Shown piece after piece: positions 1 through 5,192 of a stretch of 8,243 nt of DNA (the first letter of the stretch is position 1; each line of letters begins with the position of its first letter). The notes beneath the pieces are model-generated. The model worked only from the letters and a program-made list of their open reading frames with translations, was not told the origin of the DNA and searched no databases. A program made the translations under genes and the position numbers. The stretch covers positions 39,652 through 47,894 of the forward strand of contig PMFP01000055.1 in the NCBI GenBank assembly GCA_003155175.1, read 5' to 3'. This DNA is from Vulcanimicrobiota bacterium. GTDB taxonomy: Bacteria > Vulcanimicrobiota > Vulcanimicrobiia > Vulcanimicrobiales > Vulcanimicrobiaceae.

Positions 1-554
1 ATAATCTTGCTGCGCAGCATCATCGTGTCGCGAACGTCTTGGTTCACGATGAGGTCCACGTAGCGCTGGCGGTACCGTTTTTCGACGTCTTGGAGGCCGG
101 ACCACTTGTCGGGCAACGGCGCGAGCGCCTTGCCGAGAATCGCGAACGAGCCGACGTGCAAGGTCGGCTCGCCCTTCTTCGAGCGAAACATGTAGCCGGT
201 CACTCCGGCGAGGTCCCCGCGTTCGACGTGCTCCCAGTCTGCGAAGGCCTCGTCTCCGACGTCGTCGCGCCGCACGTAGAGTTGCAGGCGCCCCGTCCGG
301 TCGTGCAGGTCGGCGAAGATCGTCTTGCCCATCGTCCGCTTGGTCATGATGCGTCCGGCGACGCGCCAGTTCTCGGCTTCCGCGCTCTGACCGCTCTCGA
401 GGAAACCGTACCGCTCGTTCAGTTCGGCAGCCGTCGCGTCCACGTCGTAACGCGTCTGCGCGAACGGATCGCGACCGCGCGAACGCAAAGCGGCCAGATG
501 GTCGCGTCTGGCCGCTACGAGCGCTGCTTCGGTCTTGCCTAAATCGTCATGCAC
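1..554 (-). CDS. lysS: Lysine--tRNA ligase, class II (N-terminal part; 3' end outside window)
   Basis: This gene attaches lysine to tRNA-Lys in the cytoplasm. Only the first 184 codons are present. An N-terminal helix (about residues 5-27) leads into the anticodon-binding OB fold at about 62-145, with blocks such as WRVAGRIMTKRTMGK and DLHDRTGRLQLYV. The linker KWSGLQDVEKRYRQRYVDLI at about 150-169 is a strong class II LysRS signature just before the catalytic domain. Class II motifs 1-3 lie beyond the window, so activity cannot be judged. I chose GTG at 554-552 because no in-frame ATG lies nearby and the protein then begins MHDDLGKTEAAL, a natural LysRS opening. An AGGA lies about 12 nt upstream, overlapping the greA stop region, so the ribosome site is imperfect. 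The gene starts 14 nt after the greA stop and is almost certainly in the same transcript. Confidence 0.95.
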   Translation of the reverse strand, partial: MHDDLGKTEAALVAARRDHLAALRSRGRDPFAQTRYDVDATAAELNERYGFLESGQSAEAENWRVAGRIMTKRTMGKTIFADLHDRTGRLQLYVRRDDVGDEAFADWEHVERGDLAGVTGYMFRSKKGEPTLHVGSFAILGKALAPLPDKWSGLQDVEKRYRQRYVDLIVNQDVRDTMMLRSKI

Positions 555-568
555 GGCGGCATCGCGTC

Positions 569-1084
569 CTAGGACGCTTTCTTGTTGGATTTCTTTCCAA
601 AGTTCGAGTTCTTAATTTGCTCGATCTTGTACTTGACGACGCCGCGCGGAGTGACGACGTCGACCGTCTCGCCCTTCTTGTGCCCCATCAGCGCTTGGCC
701 GAGCGGAGATTCGTTGGAGATGCGGTGGTTGCCCGGATCGGCTTCGGCCGACCCGACGATCGAGAATTCGTAGCCGCCGCTGCTCTTGAGGTCCTTGACC
801 TTGACGATCGCTCCCAGATGCACTTCGTCGGCGACGTACTCGGACTCGTCGATCAGGCGCGCGTTGCGAATCATCGCTTCGAGTTTGAGAATGCGTCCCT
901 CGATGAACGCCTGCTCTTGCTTGGCGTCCTCGTACTCCGCGTTTTCGCTCAGGTCGCCGTATTCTTTGGCTTGGCGAATGCGGTCGTTCACGTCGCGCCG
1001 GTGCACGGTCTTGAGCTCGTCGAGCTCGTTTTGTAACTTCGTCAAGCCCTCGGCGGTCAGGACGATCTCTTTATTGTCGTTCAA
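569..1084 (-). CDS. greA: Transcription elongation factor GreA
   Basis: GreA enters the secondary channel of RNA polymerase and stimulates cleavage of backtracked RNA, rescuing stalled elongation complexes. The 171-residue product has the expected two domains. An N-terminal coiled coil spans about residues 8-78, with the acidic tip GDLSENAEYEDAK at 43-55; Asp44 and Glu47 match the Mg-binding acidic pair of the family. A C-terminal FKBP-like domain spans about 80-157, including SPLGQALMGHKKGE and the VTPRGVVKYKI strand. The last ~12 residues form a Lys/Asn/Ser-rich tail that makes the protein slightly longer than the usual ~158. The start is TTG at 1084-1082, supported by a GAGG 7 nt upstream; no ATG is suitable. 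It is preceded by a structured 160-nt spacer and followed closely by lysS, so it may have its own promoter in that spacer. Confidence 0.97.
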   Translation of the reverse strand: MNDNKEIVLTAEGLTKLQNELDELKTVHRRDVNDRIRQAKEYGDLSENAEYEDAKQEQAFIEGRILKLEAMIRNARLIDESEYVADEVHLGAIVKVKDLKSSGGYEFSIVGSAEADPGNHRISNESPLGQALMGHKKGETVDVVTPRGVVKYKIEQIKNSNFGKKSNKKAS

Positions 1085-1091
1085 GTAGGAA

Positions 1092-1095
1092 CCTC
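1092..1095 (-). promoter_or_regulatory. Shine-Dalgarno site of greA
   Basis: On the minus strand the sequence reads GTGAGG followed by 7 nt and then TTG. This GAGG at normal spacing is the main reason for accepting the non-ATG start of greA. Confidence 0.7.
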
Positions 1096-1133
1096 ACGAA
1101 CGGGAGCCGTGAGCGCGCCGTGGCGGCTCGGGC

Positions 1134-1199
1134 ACCCCCGAACAGTATCTAAGCGCCGGCGAGAACCCCGCCGGGCGCTGGCGCGCTGTGTTCGGGGGT
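1134..1199. repeat. Nested inverted repeat in the greA leader
   Basis: An 11-bp perfect inverted repeat (ACCCCCGAACA at 1134-1144, its complement at 1189-1199) encloses a second hairpin. The inner one pairs 1152-1161 with 1169-1179 through ten G/C-rich pairs, with one bulged base at 1173 and a 7-nt loop. In minus-strand RNA this would form a long two-part stem upstream of greA. No U-tract follows either stem, so it does not look like a standard intrinsic terminator. Possible roles are an attenuator or leader structure, an mRNA processing site, a factor-dependent pause or termination site, or a genome-wide intergenic repeat. The pairing is read directly; the role is unknown. Confidence 0.6.
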
Positions 1200-1200
1200 T

Positions 1201-1244
1201 CGGGTTCTTCCCCTGCAGCGAACGCGAGGGAAGAAAAGAGCCCG
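1201..1244 (-). repeat. Imperfect hairpin directly after the permease stop codon
   Basis: TTCTTCCC at 1205-1212 pairs with GGGAAGAA at 1228-1235 over 8 bp. CGGG at 1201-1204 can pair with CCCG at 1241-1244 across a 5-nt one-sided internal loop. The stem starts right after the TAG of the permease (1247-1245), where a terminator would sit, but no U-run follows it in the minus-strand transcript. It may protect the 3' end, act as a weak or factor-assisted terminator, or be incidental. Confidence 0.4.
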
Positions 1245-2654
1245 CTATACGGTCGGCGCGGTCGAGGCGGCCTCCGCGGCCTCTTCCCGGGCCAGCTTCG
1301 AACGCGGCGCTCGCCAAAACGTGAAAGGTATGCCTAACACGACGCCCCCGAGCGCGTAGAGCTGCAGCTGCGGATTTTCGAAGGCGACGGTCGCCGCGAT
1401 GACGCCGAGTAACGCCAGCGCGCCGACCGAGGGGATGACGACCCCAGCCCACAGCGCGCTGCGATCGCCGAAAAACCGCTTCACCGTCGCGGCCGCGCTA
1501 AAGACGAAGAGCAGGCCCAAGAACACCGAGCTGGCGTTGACGACGAGGTCGAGTTGATCCGCGGCCGTCTTGGAAAATCCGGTCGCCAGTTCGCACGCGG
1601 TCGTAAGCACCGCGACGACGACCAGCGACCAGAAGGGCTCGTCGCGCCGGTCCAGCGAGCCGAGCACGCGCGGGAGCACGCGGTCGCGGCCCATCGCGAA
1701 CACCGAGCGCGACAGGTAGAGAATCGTCGTCCAGAGCGTGGAGAGCGTCGAGATCATCACCGCCGAGACGATCAGCGTCGTCCAGACGCCGCCGCCCAGC
1801 AATTGGCTCACGTATGCCAGCGAGTCGGCCGAGTTGTCGGCAAAGCCTTTCGGCGTGCCGAGGTGCATGAACGCCACCATGCAGGCCACCAGCACGACGG
1901 TCGTGATCAGCAGGCCGGTGATGCCGCCGCGGCCGGTAGCGCTCGCGTCGTCGTCTACCTCTTCACCGGTCGAGGCCGAGACTTCCCAGCCGTCGCTCAT
2001 CCAGATGCCCAGCGTCATCGCGGTGACGAATCCCGCGAACGTCAACGGGATGATCGCGTGGCTGCCGCCGTGCGCCGCGGCCGCCTTAGCCGCCAGCGCG
2101 AAGTGGGTGGGCGGAGCGACGTACGCCGCGATGGCCGCAGCCGCGAGGACGCCCATTTCGAACAGCAGCGCGATCAGCGTGACCACCGCCGTCGGACGGA
2201 TGCCCACGTAGAGCAGCACCGAGCTGGCGACGATCCAGATCGCCCCCACGACCGCGGCCCACGCCGGATCCTGCGCGTGCGCGGGCGAGACCAGGTCGAG
2301 CGTGTAGATGCCCGCCGGAACGGCGATCGCCATCGTTGCGAAAAAATTCGAGAGGATCAGCAGCCACGCGCCGTACGCGCCGACGCCGTCGCCGAACATC
2401 GAACGGATCCACGTGTACGAGGAGCCCGCGCTCGGTTCGACGCGAGCCATCATCGCGAACGAGATCGCGATGCACAGCATGATCGCCGAGAGCACGATGA
2501 GCGTGAGCGGCGCCGCCGCGCCGACCGCGACGACCAGAAGCCCCATCGTAGAGGCGAGCGAGTAGGCGGGGCCCATCGATGCCGACGAGAGCACCGAGAT
2601 GTCGAAAAACCGGAGGACGCGCGGCAAATGATGCTGCGGAGGCAGCTCGTCCAT
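1245..2654 (-). CDS. APC-superfamily amino acid/amine permease
   Basis: This is a 469-residue inner-membrane protein, probably a secondary transporter of amino acids, polyamines or related amines. It has about twelve hydrophobic segments, for example about 36-68, 92-116, 131-150, 153-179, 201-219, 244-264, 289-315, 341-358, 367-390, 401-424 and 431-447. Two blocks fit the broken helices of the APC/LeuT fold: SSASMGPAYSLASTMG at about 23-38 (TM1) and GIWMSDGWEVSASTGEEVDD at about 216-235 (TM6), where the substrate normally binds. EPSAGSSYTW at 73-82 is also typical of APC proteins. The start is ATG at 2654-2652; a TTG just upstream (2657) would add one residue, and neither has a clear ribosome site. 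It begins 25 nt after the preceding gene's stop, so it probably belongs to the same operon and moves that pathway's substrate or product. Specificity and direction of transport cannot be read from the sequence. Confidence 0.85.
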   Translation of the reverse strand: MDELPPQHHLPRVLRFFDISVLSSASMGPAYSLASTMGLLVVAVGAAAPLTLIVLSAIMLCIAISFAMMARVEPSAGSSYTWIRSMFGDGVGAYGAWLLILSNFFATMAIAVPAGIYTLDLVSPAHAQDPAWAAVVGAIWIVASSVLLYVGIRPTAVVTLIALLFEMGVLAAAAIAAYVAPPTHFALAAKAAAAHGGSHAIIPLTFAGFVTAMTLGIWMSDGWEVSASTGEEVDDDASATGRGGITGLLITTVVLVACMVAFMHLGTPKGFADNSADSLAYVSQLLGGGVWTTLIVSAVMISTLSTLWTTILYLSRSVFAMGRDRVLPRVLGSLDRRDEPFWSLVVVAVLTTACELATGFSKTAADQLDLVVNASSVFLGLLFVFSAAATVKRFFGDRSALWAGVVIPSVGALALLGVIAATVAFENPQLQLYALGGVVLGIPFTFWRAPRSKLAREEAAEAASTAPTV

Positions 2655-2679
2655 CAATTCTGCTTGCGCCGGTCGTGGT

Positions 2680-3585
2680 TCAACGCAGGTCGACGACGCG
2701 CGGCTTGAGATCGAGCTCGCGCATCACCCGCTCGTAGTCGGCGGCCGTGACCTCGCTCCACGTCTTGCCCAGGAGGGCGAGAAGCGCCGCCTCGATGACG
2801 TTGGTCCCGAACGAGCGCCCGCCGAAATCGGGCGTTGTCGTAATCAGCATCCTCACACCCCTGCTTCGCAGCTCCTCGATATTCTCAGGCGTGACCGTAT
2901 TCGTCAAGATGATTTTCCCATCCAGACGCTCGGGCATGAACTGCCGCATGAAATGGAAGTCGCCGGCGACGATCTCGGCCTGCTCGTAGTACTGCGGGTA
3001 CTTGGGCTGCGGCGGCTTCTCTTGCTTCTTGCCGGTGGGGTAGAAGAACTGGAACGGCAGTTTGCAGGCGTCGGGCAGATAGCGCTCGGCCAACTCCTCG
3101 AATTCTTTGAGGCCGCGCACCGGCTTGTCCAGATCCAAGGCGAAGATGAAATCCCCGAAGAGCACGTCGGCGCCCGCCTGGACGAAGGCCTGGGCCATGC
3201 CGAAACGGTCCAGCGCGCTGACCATCAGCACGTGCTTGCCGCGCAGGTCGATCCCGAGGTCTTCCCGCATGAAGCGCACCGCCTCGCGTTCGAGCGTATT
3301 CTTCAGGCCGCTGCCGTCCACGACCGGCGTGATCTTCGCCGCCTCGAGCAGGCGGAGACCATCGCGCATGGCGTAGCGGCGCTCCCCGGCGTAGAGGTAG
3401 ACGTCGATGCCGCCCAGACCGATCGCGTCCACCTTGCCGTCCAGTTCGCGCACCATCTGGACGGCCGCGTCGAGCTTGCCGTCCACGCCGACGCGCGAGA
3501 TGTCGAACCGTTCGCCAAGCAAATCCACCTCCGCGCGATGGTCGCGGGTGCTCGATCCCAGAGATACCGAGACGATCTTCTTCAC
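2680..3585 (-). CDS. 'Quinate 5-dehydrogenase'-type family protein of uncertain function
   Basis: The protein has 301 residues and no signal peptide or membrane segment, so it should be cytoplasmic. I recall close relatives in GC-rich anaerobic Firmicutes being named quinate 5-dehydrogenase, a label I would not trust. Blocks that look conserved are VSVSLGSSTRDH at 6-17, IGLGGIDVYLYAGERRY at 55-71, PVVDGSGLKNTLER at 87-100, GKHVLMVSALDRFGMAQAF at 116-134, a proline-rich stretch PTGKKQEKPPQPKYPQYY at 183-200, GDFHFMRQF at 208-216, and GKIILTNTVTPENIEELRSR at 223-242 followed by RMLITTTPDFGGRSFGTNV at 245-263. The 116-134 block resembles a Rossmann beta-alpha turn, but no standard GxGxxG is present. 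The start is GTG at 3585, whose GTGA overlaps the upstream stop by 4 nt; an AGAGGG lies 7 nt upstream. The strict coupling to the reductase suggests a partner enzyme or subunit. The frame stays open upstream to 4221, but that extension shadows the reductase. Confidence 0.75.
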   Translation of the reverse strand: MKKIVSVSLGSSTRDHRAEVDLLGERFDISRVGVDGKLDAAVQMVRELDGKVDAIGLGGIDVYLYAGERRYAMRDGLRLLEAAKITPVVDGSGLKNTLEREAVRFMREDLGIDLRGKHVLMVSALDRFGMAQAFVQAGADVLFGDFIFALDLDKPVRGLKEFEELAERYLPDACKLPFQFFYPTGKKQEKPPQPKYPQYYEQAEIVAGDFHFMRQFMPERLDGKIILTNTVTPENIEELRSRGVRMLITTTPDFGGRSFGTNVIEAALLALLGKTWSEVTAADYERVMRELDLKPRVVDLR

Positions 3586-4727
3586 GGAGATACCCTCTCG
3601 CCGCCGGCGGCGGCCTGCGAACGCAGCCGCGCCGCGGCTTCGCGCGTTGCGGCAATCTTCTCGGTCGTAATCGCGGCGTCGAACGATCGCATGCCGCCCA
3701 GCGTGAACCCGCAACGAGCCGCCATCTCTTCCATCTCTACGACGCGGTCGAGGTTGATGCCGCGTCCTAGCGTGAACGGTTCGAAGCGCCGCTCGAGCGC
3801 CAGCACCATCGTCTCGCTCATGCACGCCAGTGCCGTCCGCGGCGGCAGCCCTAAATCGAATTCCTGATCGGGCTCGCGCACGCGCGAGAAACGCGGCGCT
3901 CCGGGGACGAGCATGTTGCCGCCTTCGGTAACCAGCACGTCCGGGCGCTCCAGCGCGACGCGGCGGCTGACGTCGTGCGGTAGCGAGAGCTCGCACACGA
4001 CCGCGCCGGGCCGCAGGTCTTCGGGGTGAATCACGTTCTGCGTGGACGAGGTCGCGGTGAGCACGAGGTCGGCCTGGCGAACCGCCGCGCTCAGATCCGT
4101 GGTATAGGACGACTCGCACGGCAGTTCGCTCGCGATCTGCTCGTGGAACTTGCGCAAGCGCGTCTCGTTGCGCGCCACGAGGATGACGCGCTTTACTTTC
4201 GGTGCGATGAGGCGAACGCACGCGCTCCCGATCGAGCCGGTCGCGCCGATGACGACCGCCGTGGCGCCGGCCGGATCAACGCCCATCTCCTGCGCGCCGC
4301 GAAACAAACTCTGCAAACCGGCGACGATGGTGAGCGAGTTTCCGGTCGTGACGGGAATCGGCGAGCGCTCGTTGATCGTCACGCCTGCGTCGCCGACGAC
4401 GCCGGTGAAGGCGCCCAGCCCCGCGACTTGCGCGCCGAGTTCGGCCCCGATCTCGATGGCGCGCAGAATGCGGCTGTAGACTTCTTCGCGCGGCAGTTCG
4501 AGCATCTGCTCGGGCATCAGCGGCGCGCCGATGAACCAGCCTTCGGTTTCGCGCCCGTCCGGCGCGCGCACGCCGGTCACGTGGACGGCCGCCCACGGCG
4601 GCATCCATTCCAAGATCTTGCGGATGATCGGCTCGCCTTTGCCCTTGGCGCCCGGCTCGTACCGCGCCACGTCTTCGAGCGAGACGGGATGGATCACGAA
4701 GCAGAACTTCGGCAGCGCGTCGCTCAC
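3582..4727 (-). CDS. Acyl-ACP reductase (AAR)-like oxidoreductase
   Basis: This 381-residue cytoplasmic protein resembles, from memory of the family, the cyanobacterial long-chain acyl-ACP reductase that makes fatty aldehydes with NADPH. Shared blocks are GLGAFTGVVGDAG at 103-115, PVTTGNS at 125-131 (AAR has a TTGN block here), a Rossmann nucleotide site VVIGATGSIGSACVRL at 158-173, VILVARNETRL at 181-191, RTALACMSETMVLALE at 297-312, and GRGINLDRVVEMEEMAARCG at 321-340. Cys302 in the ACMSE block falls where AAR has its acyl-accepting catalytic cysteine (Cys294 in the Synechococcus enzyme). AAR ends near the equivalent of residue 343; here about 38 extra residues follow. Homologues are often labelled shikimate or saccharopine dehydrogenase. 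The start is GTG at 4727, overlapping the SRPBCC stop by 4 nt (GTGA), with a GAG-rich stretch upstream. No aldehyde deformylating oxygenase is nearby, so alkane formation is unlikely here. The family is likely; the acyl substrate is unknown. Confidence 0.75.
   Translation of the reverse strand: MSDALPKFCFVIHPVSLEDVARYEPGAKGKGEPIIRKILEWMPPWAAVHVTGVRAPDGRETEGWFIGAPLMPEQMLELPREEVYSRILRAIEIGAELGAQVAGLGAFTGVVGDAGVTINERSPIPVTTGNSLTIVAGLQSLFRGAQEMGVDPAGATAVVIGATGSIGSACVRLIAPKVKRVILVARNETRLRKFHEQIASELPCESSYTTDLSAAVRQADLVLTATSSTQNVIHPEDLRPGAVVCELSLPHDVSRRVALERPDVLVTEGGNMLVPGAPRFSRVREPDQEFDLGLPPRTALACMSETMVLALERRFEPFTLGRGINLDRVVEMEEMAARCGFTLGGMRSFDAAITTEKIAATREAAARLRSQAAAGGERVSP
3593..3598 (-). promoter_or_regulatory. 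Shine-Dalgarno site of the 301-residue protein
   Basis: AGAGGG on the minus strand lies 7 nt before the GTG at 3585, inside the last codons of the reductase gene. It fixes the start within a frame that is open for another ~640 nt upstream. Confidence 0.65.
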
Positions 4728-5161
4728 GATTTCTCGGCCTCGGATTTGAGCGCGGCCAGCATCATCTCGCTGTTCTCGCGGACTTTGCGTTCGAGCGTGG
4801 GGCCGATGAGCTCGGCGAGCGTCGGAACGCCGAAGTCGTAGTCAACGCCGAGCACCACGTGCGTGAGGCCGTCGCGCTCCTCGAACGTCCACGCCCCCTC
4901 GAACTTATCGAGGTCGCCTTCGAGCAATTTGTAGTCGATGCGCAGCGCTTCGTCGTCGAAGAGATCCTCTTCGGTCCATTCGATCGGCGCTTCTTCCACC
5001 AGCGTCTTCCAGCGCGAGACGGCGCGGTCGGAATGCCGTTCGAGCACGCGCACGGTCTCGACGTCCGGCATGAACTGCGGGAAGCGTTCCTGATCTTTGG
5101 CCAGTTCGTAAACCGCGCGCGCCGGCGCGGCGACGACGATGGACGTCTCAACGTAAGGCAA
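4724..5161 (-). CDS. SRPBCC/START-like (polyketide cyclase/dehydrase, COQ10-type) protein
   Basis: This small soluble protein of 145 residues has the helix-grip fold signature. A first strand PYVETSIVVAAPARAVYELA (2-21) leads to KDQERFPQFMPDVETVRVLE (22-41), then alternating strands (WKTLVEEAPIEWTEEDLF, IDYKLLEGDLDKFEGAWTF), and a long C-terminal helix at about 114-143. SRPBCC proteins bind hydrophobic ligands such as lipids, quinones or polyketides in the cavity under that helix; some are enzymes and others are carriers. No catalytic residue is obvious here. The start is TTG at 5161-5159: no ATG lies in frame nearby, and this start matches the usual beginning of the first strand. It follows the aminotransferase stop by 27 AT-rich nt and overlaps the reductase start by 4 nt. 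I infer that it presents a hydrophobic intermediate to, or helps, the adjacent reductase. Confidence 0.8.
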   Translation of the reverse strand: MPYVETSIVVAAPARAVYELAKDQERFPQFMPDVETVRVLERHSDRAVSRWKTLVEEAPIEWTEEDLFDDEALRIDYKLLEGDLDKFEGAWTFEERDGLTHVVLGVDYDFGVPTLAELIGPTLERKVRENSEMMLAALKSEAEKS

Positions 5162-5192
5162 TCCTAATATATTCCTACCGCATAAATCCTAA
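5160..5192 (-). repeat. AT-rich junction with direct repeat between aminotransferase and SRPBCC genes
   Basis: The 8-mer AATCCTAA occurs at 5160-5167 and 5185-5192, exactly 25 bp apart. A related ATTCCTAC lies between them at 5171-5178. On the coding strand these give three AGGA-like cores, one about 11 nt before the TTG start and one abutting it. The spacer contains AATATATT, an AT island in GC-rich DNA. It may be a ribosome-loading site or hold a weak internal promoter; no convincing -35 element is visible. Confidence 0.35.

Noticed and set aside
39..542. Plus-strand 167-residue frame at the left edge
   Set aside because: Antisense to an unmistakable LysRS N-terminal region.
1134..1244. 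Rho-independent terminator after the permease
   Set aside because: Stems are present, but no run of U follows any of them in the minus-strand RNA. Recorded as inverted repeats instead.
1554..2708. Long plus-strand frame of 384 residues opposite the permease
   Set aside because: Extremely Arg-rich antisense translation of hydrophobic codons; no family features.
2680..4221. A 513-residue frame extending the 301-residue protein upstream
   Set aside because: The added segment overlaps the AAR-like gene in another frame and has shadow-type composition. The GTG at 3585 has a good ribosome site and a 4-nt overlap.
3582..4727. Plain shikimate dehydrogenase (AroE) call for the reductase
   Set aside because: Blocks before and after the Rossmann motif, and the aligned cysteine, fit acyl-ACP reductase better; I do not see the AroE substrate-binding signature.
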